Of a DNA stretch of 17,683 bases, positions 1 to 9,739 are shown piece after piece. Below the pieces are notes generated by a model. The model ran no database searches. It had not been told where the DNA came from and was given only the letters and a program-made list of their open reading frames with translations. Each line of letters opens with the position of its first letter. The stretch's first letter is position 1. The DNA is from JAAYYY01 sp964602995. Lineage in GTDB: Bacteria; Chloroflexota; Anaerolineae; Promineifilales; Promineifilaceae. A program made the position numbers and the translations under genes. The DNA is taken from assembly GCA_964602995.1 (NCBI GenBank), contig CAZRTM010000091.1, positions 1-17,683 of the forward strand, given 5' to 3'.

Positions 1-3000
1 GCGCCCAGGTTGAAAATGTTGACCGTCTTGCTGATGTGCTGCGTCTCGTTGACGGCGGCAATCAGGGTTACCGCCTGCGGACCGTAGATCGTCAGCTTGG
101 GCTGGGTCTGGAAGGCAGGGCTATCGGCGGTGCTGCAGAGGTCGGCGCCGTTTGCCAGCTCTTCGCCATCGTAGAAACCGTCCAGGTCGCTGTCGGCATG
201 TAGCGGGTTGCTGCCCTGGACAAACTCATCGCCATTGCTAACGCCATCTTCGTCTGGATCGGCGTTTGCGTTGCTGACGCCCCAGGCATTGGCCCAGGCG
301 TCGGGCAGGCCATCACCGTCACTATCATTCATGTTGCCGTAACGGGCGATGGCGCCGGTGGTGGGTCCCATGTAGCCGTCTGCATCGTAGGCCGCCAGAC
401 CGATGGCATAGTACTGGCCCGGCGTCAGACCGGAGAGCGGGGCGGCGTTGACGTTGCCAACGTCGATAGGCGGCTGTCCCTGGTTGGCAACTGCTTGCAG
501 GGCGGGCATCTGGCAGCCCAGGGGCGCATAAGCCAGCGCGTAACCGGCGGCGGGCCCGCCCTGGTTGGGCGGTTGCCAACTGATGTTAAAGGCGCCGCTG
601 GCGTTGTTGTTGATGGCCAGATTTTGTGGAGCGCCCAGCAGTTCCAGGGGCTCACGCGGCAAGTACACGGTGGTGTTGCTGCAAGGGCCAACGTTGTCGC
701 TATTGTCGTAGGCGCGCACGCAGATTTCAGTGGTGAAGTTGTCGAGCAGGCCACCGAGGCGTATCTCTTCCGTGCCGTCGAACCAGATCTGTTTGCCGTC
801 GAAGTAAGTGTAGTATTTACCACGTGGATTGAGGCGACGCACCATAGTGCGCGCGCTGCCGTCGTGCTGGGGGAAGGTGTACTCGATAAGGTAGCCAGCC
901 AGATCGGGCACGTTGGGTGTCTCGAAGGTGAGGATGACAGCGTCGTGGATCGGTGTGGTGGACAGAATGAGTGGTGCGGGTGGCGGCGTGGTGTCGCTGA
1001 TGAGGACGGTGCCCGGCGCCCAGGAGACAACGGGGCCGTTGCCGGCGAAACGGTCGTCCAGGCGCGCAGCGACAGCATATTCGCCCGATGCCAGACCGCT
1101 GACGTCCCAGGCGTAGCTACCATCAGCCGCTGACAGGCGATTGGCGATGAGCGTGCCGTCGAATGTATCTTTGTCAGTGGGCTTCTGGCCGACTGGCACG
1201 TAGATCAGCTCCATTTCCACGTGAGGATCTAATGCCTGTCCGGCGCGCAACGCGGTCCACTCCAGGGTGATGGTGTTGCCTACGGGCATAGTACCCGGCA
1301 GTAATGGTGTTTGCCAATCGAAGCTGGGCCGCGGCGGGTCGGTGAACCACATGATGCGATAGTTGTTGGTTAGCGAGGTGGGCAGGCCGCCGCCGATGTT
1401 GTCTATTGTCAGCTTCCAGTTACCGGGCATGATCGTCTCTTGGTTGGGCAGCGGACGCACGACAAATGTCGTTTGTTTTGTGGGTTGTAGCGTGTTGCTG
1501 ATGGTGACGCCATAGCTCAGGGCGTTGCCGGGAGTGATAACGGTGTTGTTGGGCGCGGTGAGCGATACTTGAAGTTCACCGTTTTGCCAACCGGTGTTGA
1601 AGGCCGCGCGGCCGGTACCGGGGTCCACAGTGAAGGTGCATTGTAGCGAGGGACCCATGGCGTTGCCGCTACAGCCGTGGCCGGCAGGCGAATCGACGGG
1701 CCAGCTCTGTGCCGGACTCATAATCGCCGGTTTCAGATTGGCCTGTATCTCGCCCGGTGTGACCGGATCCTGCGCCGTGGTCGCTTCTGGCAAGAGAACG
1801 AGCGGTGGCGGAAGCCAGGCCTGGAGAGATTGGCCGCCCGAGCCGTGCTGGTCGATGAGCACATGATCATCACTGCCGAAGATGAACTCGGCGCCGTTCT
1901 CGTCCACATATAACCCGAGGTCGATACCGGCAATGGTCAGGACGGCGGACATGCCCCAGGCGTATTCGGTGCAGGTCTCATTGGTACAGAACTCGCCGAA
2001 GGAGATTTTCAATGAGATGGTGATGTCCACGGGCGGCAGCCACTTGATGATGTAATCCTTTTCCACAACCAACCAGGCGCCGATGTAGCCTGTGAAGTGG
2101 AAGTCGTTGTTATCCGGCAGCCAGGGGTACTTGTTCTGGAAACCCTGGCCAATCCAGGCGTGCATGTATAACTCGCCACCGATGAGGCCGCCGCAACAGG
2201 TAATGGACGCTTCGACAAGGATATCCAGAGGTTGCCAGGCTACCTGTAGGTGAATGTTGGCATCCAGCGCCTGCACGATTTTGGCTCCCGCGGTCAGGGA
2301 GAAGAGGCCGGCGGTGTCGATGAGCACCGTACCGAAGCCGTCGCTCAAGGTAGCCCCGTCTAGCGTCTGGAAGCCGACGGTTACTTCAATTTGCACGCTC
2401 TCTGGGCCAACCGTCACTTTGCCGCCAATGAGGTTGACGCCCACGCCAGTGCTACCTACGGCAATGCCCGGCGTCGGGATCTCCAACACCAGTAATGCTT
2501 CGGCAAACTGTGTGTTGCATAGTTTGAAGCCGACCTTCACGGATGGCGGCACCCCTGTTTCGCCCACGGTGGGTAGGCCCATGAAGGCCTCGCCACGGAT
2601 GACAGTTGAATCTACGGTGTCTTCCTCGAAACATTTGTCGATATCGATGGAGACAGTCGCCTCGAAGGTGTCGAAGCTGAATGACTGTGAGAGTTCGGCG
2701 AAGTTGCTATCGGGGTGATCCTTGCTGAACATCATCAGCCCTTGCGGTCCGCCGAGCATCAGCGTGCTCATGTTGTCAGCAATGTGTACGTCGGGTAGCT
2801 CCCACGGCTGCACATTCTTGTCGCCATCGCCATTGAGCCAGACGTAATCCGGCAGGCGCACGTCGAGACAACTGGTGTCCTTGTCGTCCCAGGAACAGCT
2901 CTTGGCTCCCGCTGCTGCGGCCGGCAGGCGGGGCGCTCCCGGCGGCAGCACGGCGGCCTGGACCAACTTGGTGGCGCCACCCATCGACGGGTCCTGCGTG

Positions 3001-6000
3001 ATTTTGCCATTGGCCTGGCGTAACTGCCAGACGTGTGGCTTTAGCTGCTTGTAGTAGTCCACACTCTGTAGCAGCCCGGCGCCAGCCGTGTCCTGCAGGC
3101 GCAGGTGCAGGCTGGCCAGCTCCACGAAGCTGCCGGCGCCGTGGAGGGCGGGCGACTGCGTGGCCTGCGTCTCGAAGACATAGCTGTTGGCCGAGCCGGG
3201 GTAGAGCGTCCAGGGGATATCCCATTGAACGGTTTGCGGAGCCTGTGAGGTTTCTACGGTCAGCGGCACGCTCAATTGGGCCTGGCCCGTTATCTTCATG
3301 GTGCTGGGGTCAATGTAATGGTCGTCCGTGGTCAGGGCGGCGGCCCAATAGTTCTGGAAGGGGGCAAAGTTGACGCGAGTATCTGGCGTAGGCCACAGTT
3401 GGCCGCCAGTGACCACGCTGGTGCCCACAACGCCGCTCTTGACGCCCGGGGGTAACGGTAACGTAGTCATGGTTGAACCGTACATGAGGCCAGGTGAAAC
3501 GCGGCCGCGATCAGCGCCTAATGGGTGTGGTACGGCCAGTCCCACGCCGCTATCGGCTGATGTGCTCAGAATGTCATTGACTTCGTCCCAGCAGACGGAG
3601 CCTTGTCCTACGACAACCCAGCGGTTGCCGACAGCGGGGCCAATCATCGGCGTGCCCTGTCCCTCCTCCTTGGTGCACCAGCCGCCGCCGGCCTGATCCA
3701 CAAAGCCGCCTTCGCTATAGATGCTAAGGCCCTCGGCTTGCTTTACGGGCGTGTCTGGTGTGGGAATGATAACGGGCTGGCACTCCCATTTTATGGTGGG
3801 AATGGTGCCCCAGGGACAGCGCATGATGCTGACGCCGTAACTGTATTCTTTGGCCTGCGAGGGATCTTCAATATAGGGCACGGGTGGTTCCTGGTTGGCC
3901 AGCACCAAGGCCCAGGTACCGGCCTTTTCAATGTCGGTCACTTCCAGGCTGCGCTCGGCTCCGCCCCCGGCGCCGCCGATGAGCTGGAAGCCGGTTTCAG
4001 CCCACTTGTTGCTGACCACGGTATCCACGCGCTTGCCATCGTTCGTGGGCGCCACCAGACCCGGTTCTATGGCGGTCTCACCCTGCACAATGACGGCCAG
4101 GGAGTCATATTGCGCCAGATCGAACTCCAGCACACGCAGTAGTTCGTCGGAAGCGTAATTGTTGACGTAAATGGTAGGATTGGTGCCGTAAATCAGCGAG
4201 TGACTCTCGGCCAGCTCATACTCAATGCGATAGTTACGCTCCTGGTCCTTGGCATAGTTGTTGGCATTGGTGGCAATGGCCTCGGCGCGCAGATCCACAT
4301 TGTTGCCACAGATGCCGCTGCTGGCACAGGCATGATCGTTTATCAGGATGTAGGAGGTCTGGTCGTTGGCGATGGAGGAGGTGTTTTCCAGCAGCACCTC
4401 AGGCTCCGCGCCGCTATAGTCCAGCAGTTTGAGGTCGGCGCGAGTTGGCAGCGTCTGTTTCAGGGCGTGATTGCCACGAATGGCTACGGCGCGCCAGGCA
4501 GGCTGGCCCGAGTTGGTTGCCAGCTTGTACTGGTGGTTGGTGTTTTCCAGAATGCCCTCGTAGAAGCTGGGCACACCGGGGCGGTTGAGCATATCCTGGC
4601 CGAAGTTTAGCAGAAGCGGGTTGTAGGTGATATGCAACTGGGCGCCTTGCGGCGGTACGGAAAAGCGCGTACAGAGGGGCACCTGAGCCGGGTTGTCTTC
4701 AATCTGGTATGGAGGCGGTGCGGGAGCTCCGGTCGGGGAGTAGACGTCGCACGGCGCGCTGTTATGGCTCAACATGAACGCGGGGCCGTGGTTCGGCTTT
4801 GGTGAATGATCATACCAGGCGCGCACCGAAGCTGTGACGTCATAAACCGTGGTATGACCCTTACCGCCCTGGTTGATAGGGCCTACGGCCAACAGTTGCG
4901 TTTCTAGTGGTATCGTTTCAGCAGGGTTGTCAATGTCAGGCCGCGTGGACCAGTTGAAGAGCGATGTTTTCGTCGCCAGCCGGTTGTCAATCATCGACCA
5001 GCAATTGGGATCGGCCAGGGGATCGGGGCAGAGGTTGTCGAGGTTGATTTGCCAGAGGGAGGCGTAATGAGCGATCGTTTCATTCTCCCAGTCAGGCCCG
5101 TCATCATGCTTGTAAGTAGGGCCGTAGTAGTAGCCGGGGGTAATCAGAAGCTCCGCGGTGGCTACTTCCAGGGTGTGGTTGGTGAGTGTGGCAGGCATGA
5201 CGTTGAACTGCATGAAGCCAAAGTAGGCTGGCGACTGCATGCTGCCCAGGACCATAGCGCCCATCTGGTAATTCTGGTTTGGAGCGTCGCCACCGGCGCC
5301 AATCCAGGCCATGCCGGTGCCAGCGCCGCTGGTGCGCAACACGCGCATGGTAGGGTCGATGGCGGCGGGGTACTGGCGCTGGGGATCGGACCACCAGGAC
5401 CAGGGCGTGCGCACAGCGAGAATCCACTCGCCCTCTGGCCCAGCCGGCCAGGCTTCGTAATGACCTGTGACCGAAGTGCTCCTATCGTCCATTTCAAAGG
5501 CCAACACGGGATCCATGACGAAGGCAACCGTGCCGTCGGGCTGGCGAACCTCGATAGCGCCTTCCGTATCGAAGCGCTCTGTCTGTTGCTGTCCATTGGC
5601 CCACAGTGTGGCGCCGGGCAACAGGGTGAGTACAGAGCGCATTTCGAGATGGCGCGCCCCGCGGCCGGCGTCCGGCGCTGTATCTAACACCAGTAAGTGC
5701 TCCAGGCTGTCGGGAGCGCTGACCAGTTGTTCGGAAATGGCGTCATCGCTCCAGCCGTTCTTGTAGTGCAGGATACGGCCGTTTTCCAGTTGCTCGGGGG
5801 CAAAACCACCCTCCGTATTGACCTGGGCCAGGGGGTTGTAGGCGCCGAGCCAGCCGACGTAGCCCAGTTGCGACGCCTGCCAGCGTAGGCCGGCCTCGCC
5901 GGCGCTGGCTGAGAACCAGGCCTGACTCAACCCGGCGCGGCTGCGGATGCTGTTATGTTTGATGAGGAACGTGTTGCTTTCGGTGTCCAGGCGGAAGGCG

Positions 6001-6416
6001 GGGTCGATGATTTCCCAGGCGCCGGTTGCAACCTGGTAGTGCATGGACTCAGTGGAGACGATGGTCTTGTACTGGTCGGGGTTGATTTCGAAGGTGGCGC
6101 TGTTGGCAGTGCGAAAGGCCATCAGCTCCGTAGTGGCTTCCAGCTCCAGAGGTAGTTGGCGCGCCCGCAGCGTTTCAGCTTCTGCTGGTTCGCGCCATTG
6201 CGGGTCCAGTGATGTGGCAGGCGGTTTGTTGGTGATGGTGATATCCAGCGGGCCAGGGTCAGGCTCCTGGGCCTCGTTTGGGCTTATCGCCAGCGGAGGA
6301 GGTGGCGTTACCGGGGGTAGGGATGAGGCCAGCAGCACAGTAAGCAGGATGAGTAGGGCGAGGAGGGGCAGAGACTGATAGCGGTGTGGACCGGTCTGGG
6401 AAGGTAGGCTTAGCAT
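1..6416 (-). CDS. Giant secreted multidomain surface protein, C-terminus beyond window
   Basis: A single frame stays open from the ATG at 6416 to the left edge, giving 2138 codons without a stop; the protein continues beyond the window. A GGAG ribosome site lies 8 bases before the ATG. Residues 16-33 form a hydrophobic export signal or anchor, followed by a Pro-rich stretch. Residues about 349-560 (starting YPAAIDPT, ending near GPAFMLSH) resemble a DNRLRE-type beta-sandwich module. Residues about 1230-1520 are beta-rich, Gly/Val/Ile-alternating and not recognised. Residues about 1808-1918 and 1925-2025 look like two fibronectin type III modules. Residues 2031-2083 hold three Asp-rich calcium loops of thrombospondin type 3 style (DSDGDGLPD, DPDEDGVSNGD, DSDLDGFYDG). 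The most likely role is a cell-envelope or extracellular structural or adhesion protein; no catalytic motif was seen. Domain names come from pattern recognition only. Confidence 0.88.
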   Translation of the reverse strand, partial: MLSLPSQTGPHRYQSLPLLALLILLTVLLASSLPPVTPPPPLAISPNEAQEPDPGPLDITITNKPPATSLDPQWREPAEAETLRARQLPLELEATTELMAFRTANSATFEINPDQYKTIVSTESMHYQVATGAWEIIDPAFRLDTESNTFLIKHNSIRSRAGLSQAWFSASAGEAGLRWQASQLGYVGWLGAYNPLAQVNTEGGFAPEQLENGRILHYKNGWSDDAISEQLVSAPDSLEHLLVLDTAPDAGRGARHLEMRSVLTLLPGATLWANGQQQTERFDTEGAIEVRQPDGTVAFVMDPVLAFEMDDRSTSVTGHYEAWPAGPEGEWILAVRTPWSWWSDPQRQYPAAIDPTMRVLRTSGAGTGMAWIGAGGDAPNQNYQMGAMVLGSMQSPAYFGFMQFNVMPATLTNHTLEVATAELLITPGYYYGPTYKHDDGPDWENETIAHYASLWQINLDNLCPDPLADPNCWSMIDNRLATKTSLFNWSTRPDIDNPAETIPLETQLLAVGPINQGGKGHTTVYDVTASVRAWYDHSPKPNHGPAFMLSHNSAPCDVYSPTGAPAPPPYQIEDNPAQVPLCTRFSVPPQGAQLHITYNPLLLNFGQDMLNRPGVPSFYEGILENTNHQYKLATNSGQPAWRAVAIRGNHALKQTLPTRADLKLLDYSGAEPEVLLENTSSIANDQTSYILINDHACASSGICGNNVDLRAEAIATNANNYAKDQERNYRIEYELAESHSLIYGTNPTIYVNNYASDELLRVLEFDLAQYDSLAVIVQGETAIEPGLVAPTNDGKRVDTVVSNKWAETGFQLIGGAGGGAERSLEVTDIEKAGTWALVLANQEPPVPYIEDPSQAKEYSYGVSIMRCPWGTIPTIKWECQPVIIPTPDTPVKQAEGLSIYSEGGFVDQAGGGWCTKEEGQGTPMIGPAVGNRWVVVGQGSVCWDEVNDILSTSADSGVGLAVPHPLGADRGRVSPGLMYGSTMTTLPLPPGVKSGVVGTSVVTGGQLWPTPDTRVNFAPFQNYWAAALTTDDHYIDPSTMKITGQAQLSVPLTVETSQAPQTVQWDIPWTLYPGSANSYVFETQATQSPALHGAGSFVELASLHLRLQDTAGAGLLQSVDYYKQLKPHVWQLRQANGKITQDPSMGGATKLVQAAVLPPGAPRLPAAAAGAKSCSWDDKDTSCLDVRLPDYVWLNGDGDKNVQPWELPDVHIADNMSTLMLGGPQGLMMFSKDHPDSNFAELSQSFSFDTFEATVSIDIDKCFEEDTVDSTVIRGEAFMGLPTVGETGVPPSVKVGFKLCNTQFAEALLVLEIPTPGIAVGSTGVGVNLIGGKVTVGPESVQIEVTVGFQTLDGATLSDGFGTVLIDTAGLFSLTAGAKIVQALDANIHLQVAWQPLDILVEASITCCGGLIGGELYMHAWIGQGFQNKYPWLPDNNDFHFTGYIGAWLVVEKDYIIKWLPPVDITISLKISFGEFCTNETCTEYAWGMSAVLTIAGIDLGLYVDENGAEFIFGSDDHVLIDQHGSGGQSLQAWLPPPLVLLPEATTAQDPVTPGEIQANLKPAIMSPAQSWPVDSPAGHGCSGNAMGPSLQCTFTVDPGTGRAAFNTGWQNGELQVSLTAPNNTVITPGNALSYGVTISNTLQPTKQTTFVVRPLPNQETIMPGNWKLTIDNIGGGLPTSLTNNYRIMWFTDPPRPSFDWQTPLLPGTMPVGNTITLEWTALRAGQALDPHVEMELIYVPVGQKPTDKDTFDGTLIANRLSAADGSYAWDVSGLASGEYAVAARLDDRFAGNGPVVSWAPGTVLISDTTPPPAPLILSTTPIHDAVILTFETPNVPDLAGYLIEYTFPQHDGSARTMVRRLNPRGKYYTYFDGKQIWFDGTEEIRLGGLLDNFTTEICVRAYDNSDNVGPCSNTTVYLPREPLELLGAPQNLAINNNASGAFNISWQPPNQGGPAAGYALAYAPLGCQMPALQAVANQGQPPIDVGNVNAAPLSGLTPGQYYAIGLAAYDADGYMGPTTGAIARYGNMNDSDGDGLPDAWANAWGVSNANADPDEDGVSNGDEFVQGSNPLHADSDLDGFYDGEELANGADLCSTADSPAFQTQPKLTIYGPQAVTLIAAVNETQHISKTVNIFNLG

Positions 6417-6503
6417 AATGTACGCTCCGGCTCTGTGCTCAACGCGAGCATATCGATGATAGATGATTAAGCGTTCCTGGCAGATGGAGGACCAGCGAGC
6501 ATC

Positions 6504-6532
6504 TTGCACTCACCGGGTGCTTCTGGCATAGT
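6504..6532 (+). promoter_or_regulatory. Candidate sigma-70-type promoter for the SARP-like regulator
   Basis: TTGCAC at 6504-6509 is separated by exactly 17 bases from CATAGT at 6527-6532, which matches four of six -10 positions. Transcription would start near 6539, giving a leader of about 33 bases before the ATG at 6572. The spacer contains a GCAC-N7-GTGC inverted pair that could be an operator. The 155-bp region 6417-6571 also has to contain the divergent promoter of the surface-protein gene; no convincing hexamer pair for that one was found. Confidence 0.4.
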
Positions 6533-6571
6533 GTAAACAGTGACCGTCCGTTTATCGTCCGTGCAGCGTCC

Positions 6572-9550
6572 ATGCCAACCGCCATCGAACTCTACTTCCT
6601 GGGATCACTACATATACAGATCGACGGCCAGCTGGTGAATGGCTTTCGCTCACAGAAGGCGCAGGCGCTGTTAGCCTATCTGGCGCTGGTCGCGCAACCG
6701 GTGACGCGGGAACGTCTGGCCGATTTGTTCTGGCCCAATGCAACGGGTGATGCCGGTCGCACCGAGCTGAGGCGCGTTGTATATAACCTGAACCGACGGC
6801 TGCCGGGGGTAATCCACAGTAGCCGCCAGAGCCTCTCGTTTGAGGGGGCGGCAGACGGGGGCGAGGTATGGTTGGATACGGCGGCGGTCGAGCGGCTGTG
6901 CGCGGCAGGTAACCTGCTGCAACTCGAGCAGGCCGCGTCCCTTTACCGGGGTGAGCTGCTAGAGGGATTTTACCTTGAGGAGTGCCCCGATTTTGAGAGC
7001 TGGCTGGGCAGGGAGCGCAGCTCATGGCAGGAGAAGCATCTGCATCTGTTGCGCCAGTTGACGGACCTGTATGAGAGTCGAGGTGATTACGAGAGGGCGG
7101 TGCAGGTGGCGCGGCAGCGGGTGGAGCTGGCGCCATGGCGCGAAGAGGCCCAGAGACGCTTGATGCTCTTGCTGGCGCGCAGCGGCCGGCGTAGTGAGGC
7201 GCTGGCCCAGTATGAAAGCTGTTGCAAGGTGCTGGAAGAGGAGCTGGGCGTGACCGCGCAGGGGCGCACGACGGCGCTCTACGAACGGCTACGAGCTTCT
7301 ACTTCCTTAATACGCCACAACCTGCAGCTAGCGCCGGATCCCTTCATCGGCCGCGAGGCACAGTTGGCGCAGTTGCTTTCTTTATTGAAAGAGGATGGGA
7401 CACGACTGATTACGATTGTCGGACCTGGCGGTATGGGCAAGACGCGCCTTGCCGTGCAGGCGGCTCATGCTGTGGCCGGTCACTTTTTGGATGGAGTGGC
7501 GCATATTCGCCTGGAGACGGTGTCGCGGCCGGCGTTGCTGCCGGAAGCTATCGTAGAGGCCCTGGAGGCAGCCCACTTCATGGCCGGAGCTGGAACAGAC
7601 CGTGCCCTGGCTTATTTGCAGGATCAGCTGGCGCAGCGCGAGATTTTACTGTTGCTTGACAATCTGGAACATTTGCTTAGTGCCGCACCGCAATTGGCAG
7701 CGCTGCTGGAGGCAGCGCCGGGGCTGAAGATTTTGACCACATCGCGGGAGCGGCTCAATCTGAGTTGGGAGCGGGTTTTGCGGCTGGAGGGGTTGGCGAC
7801 GCCAGAGGAGGATAGGGCCGGCTGGGAACGGTATGGCGCAGTGCGCCTGTTTGTAGCGGCTGCACGGCGGGCCAACCCGGAATTTTTTTTGACAGAGGCC
7901 AACCGGCGGCCAGTTATACGGATCTGCCGCCAGGTGGAGGGCATGCCGCTGGCCTTGGAGCTGGCCGCAACATGGACGCGGATGCAAAGCTGTACCGCCA
8001 TTGCCGAACGGCTACAAACGGATCTGAGCCTGTTGGCCCGACCACAGCGGGACCGCGGGCCGCGACAGAGCAGTGTGCGCGCCACGTTCGATCGCTCCTG
8101 GGCTTTGCTGTCGCCGGGGGAGCAGGTCATATTCAGCCGGCTTGGTGTCTTTCGCGGCTCGTTTTCGGTAGCGGCCGCGCAGGCGGTGGCGGGAGCTGGC
8201 TGGCAGCAGTTGGCGACGCTGGTTGACAAATGCCTGTTACGAGCGCTGGTAGCGGCGAACGATCAGCCCGCGCGCTTCCAGTTGCACGAGCTACTGCGCC
8301 AGTATGCGCTGCAGATGTTGGCAGAAGCTGAACAGGTGGAACTGGCCCGTGAGAGGCATTGCTGCTACTACCTGGAGATGGTCCAGGCCCAGACGGCGCA
8401 ACTGCAGGGCGGCGACCAGAAGGCGGCTCTGGAAAGGATGGCCGCGGAGGCCAGCAATATGGAGGCAGCCTGGGAGTGGGCGGCGCAGGAGGGACGCCAG
8501 GTCTTACTGGAGGCAGCGTTACCGGGTCTTTATCTTTTCTGGAAAATGCGCAGCCGTCTGGAGCGGGGGGTCAATTTGCTGGCGGAAGCGGTGCACCAAC
8601 TTGAGCGGCTGGGACCGGCAACAGTGCAGGTGCGCGGCCGGGTGCAAGCCCATCTGGCGTTGCTGCGATACTACCAGGGTGAGCGAGAGCAGGCCGGCGT
8701 TGATGCCTCTGCTGCGCTGGAGCTGGCATTGCGGGCGGAGGACGGGCCGGGGCAGGCAGTAGCATATCTGGCTCTGACGCATGTCGCTTATGGTAGTGGC
8801 CGCTATGGCGTCGCTGCTGAATATGGTGCGAGGGCGCTGGCCTTTTATGAGGCGCTGCAAGACCAGCATGGGCAGGCGCTGGCGCTGAGCATGTTGGGGC
8901 TGACGACGATGGTGCAGGCCAAATATGTGGAAGAAGGTCAGAACGGGCAGCGTCCGCCGCAAATTCGCACGGAGTATTTGCAACAGGCGCAGGTCTATTT
9001 TCAGCAGGCACTGGTTCATCACCGTGCGCTGGACGACCGTTATGATGAGTCGAACACCTTGCACAATTTGGGCTATATCCAGTATGTCTACGGGGAAGAG
9101 AGCGGCGAACTCCACCATTTTGAAGCAGCGTTGTTCAGTTTTGAGGAAGCAGCGGCGCTGGATGCTGTTCTGGGCGTCAAACGCCCGCAGCGGTTGAACT
9201 GGCTGGCCTGCACGCTGGCCATGTTGGGGGAGCAGGAGCGGGCGCGAGACCTGTTCCGTGAAGCGCTGTTGTGGGCCATGCACACGCGTCGGCTAACAGA
9301 AGCCACAGATATCCTGGCAGGCATTGCGGTCTATGTGGAGGAGGCTGGTGCGGCAAGGGAGCGGGCAGTGACGTTGCTGTCCCTGGTGGAAGCGCATGAG
9401 GCAACGGATGTCCGCGTGCGCCAATGGGCACAAGAGCACCGCACACGCATCGAAGCAAAGCTGCCCACACCGGCTGCGGCAAGGGCCAGAGCGCGGGGGC
9501 GGACGCTGACGTTAGAAGATGTGGCGGGAGGTGAGTTGGCGAGCGGTTGA
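6572..9550 (+). CDS. AfsR/SARP-type transcriptional regulator (wHTH-BTAD-ATPase-TPR)
   Basis: The 992-residue protein starts with an OmpR-like winged-helix DNA-binding region (about residues 5-95, with the FRSQKAQALLAYLAL core). A bacterial transcriptional activation domain follows (about 98-243). The STAND-type ATPase has a Walker A GPGGMGKT at 284-291, a Walker B ILLLLDNLEH at 358-367, a TTSRE sensor motif from 389 and the GMPLALELAA motif from 457. The rest, about 600-960, is helical TPR-like repeat. This is the AfsR/SARP architecture, in which nucleotide and ligand-induced assembly control DNA binding. There is no C-terminal LuxR-type helix-turn-helix, so DNA binding should reside in the N-terminus. 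No strong ribosome site precedes the ATG, so the mRNA may have a weak initiation signal. It is divergent from the surface-protein gene, a natural candidate target (inference). Confidence 0.9.
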   Translation: MPTAIELYFLGSLHIQIDGQLVNGFRSQKAQALLAYLALVAQPVTRERLADLFWPNATGDAGRTELRRVVYNLNRRLPGVIHSSRQSLSFEGAADGGEVWLDTAAVERLCAAGNLLQLEQAASLYRGELLEGFYLEECPDFESWLGRERSSWQEKHLHLLRQLTDLYESRGDYERAVQVARQRVELAPWREEAQRRLMLLLARSGRRSEALAQYESCCKVLEEELGVTAQGRTTALYERLRASTSLIRHNLQLAPDPFIGREAQLAQLLSLLKEDGTRLITIVGPGGMGKTRLAVQAAHAVAGHFLDGVAHIRLETVSRPALLPEAIVEALEAAHFMAGAGTDRALAYLQDQLAQREILLLLDNLEHLLSAAPQLAALLEAAPGLKILTTSRERLNLSWERVLRLEGLATPEEDRAGWERYGAVRLFVAAARRANPEFFLTEANRRPVIRICRQVEGMPLALELAATWTRMQSCTAIAERLQTDLSLLARPQRDRGPRQSSVRATFDRSWALLSPGEQVIFSRLGVFRGSFSVAAAQAVAGAGWQQLATLVDKCLLRALVAANDQPARFQLHELLRQYALQMLAEAEQVELARERHCCYYLEMVQAQTAQLQGGDQKAALERMAAEASNMEAAWEWAAQEGRQVLLEAALPGLYLFWKMRSRLERGVNLLAEAVHQLERLGPATVQVRGRVQAHLALLRYYQGEREQAGVDASAALELALRAEDGPGQAVAYLALTHVAYGSGRYGVAAEYGARALAFYEALQDQHGQALALSMLGLTTMVQAKYVEEGQNGQRPPQIRTEYLQQAQVYFQQALVHHRALDDRYDESNTLHNLGYIQYVYGEESGELHHFEAALFSFEEAAALDAVLGVKRPQRLNWLACTLAMLGEQERARDLFREALLWAMHTRRLTEATDILAGIAVYVEEAGAARERAVTLLSLVEAHEATDVRVRQWAQEHRTRIEAKLPTPAAARARARGRTLTLEDVAGGELASG

Positions 9551-9630
9551 GCTGCACCATCTGCTGTAGCCTGGCGTTGAACTGGCCGCGGTGCAATTGT
9601 GTAGGGCGAAGGCAAACAGATGTTCCGAAT

Positions 9631-9732
9631 TTACCAGATTGTTATGAGGGAAGTAGCTCGCAGACTATGGTCACGTGTAACCAGTGGCACGCCCAAATGA
9701 AGAGCAGTTGCAGCAATCAACCGGTCGGGCAT
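9631..9732 (-). pseudogene. C-terminal remnant of a PIN-domain (VapC) toxin gene
   Basis: On the minus strand a 33-codon frame from the ATG at 9732 to the TAA at 9633-9631 reads MPDRLIAATALHLGVPLV, then TRD, and ends TIW. This is the characteristic end of a PIN ribonuclease toxin, including the conserved Asp of the PDR motif, the TRD segment and the usual terminal hydrophobic-Trp ending. A complete VapC-type toxin is about 125-140 residues, so roughly the first 95 residues, with the N-terminal acidic active-site residues, are missing. The stub begins 7 bases after the stop codon of the antitoxin gene, exactly where the toxin should start. This points to an internal deletion of the toxin. It cannot be active on its own. 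Confidence 0.72.
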
Positions 9733-9739
9733 ACGGCAC

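Noticed and set aside
495..1133. 212-codon plus-strand open frame
   Set aside because: It lies entirely antisense to the giant surface-protein frame, has no recognisable motif, and its composition mirrors the complementary codons.
5049..5687. 212-codon plus-strand open frame, with other similar frames between 2254 and 6378
   Set aside because: All are antisense shadows of the continuous minus-strand gene, whose domains read sensibly throughout.
7624..8229. 201-codon minus-strand open frame
   Set aside because: Antisense to the ATPase region of the SARP-type regulator, with low-complexity Ser/Arg/Ala composition typical of a shadow frame.
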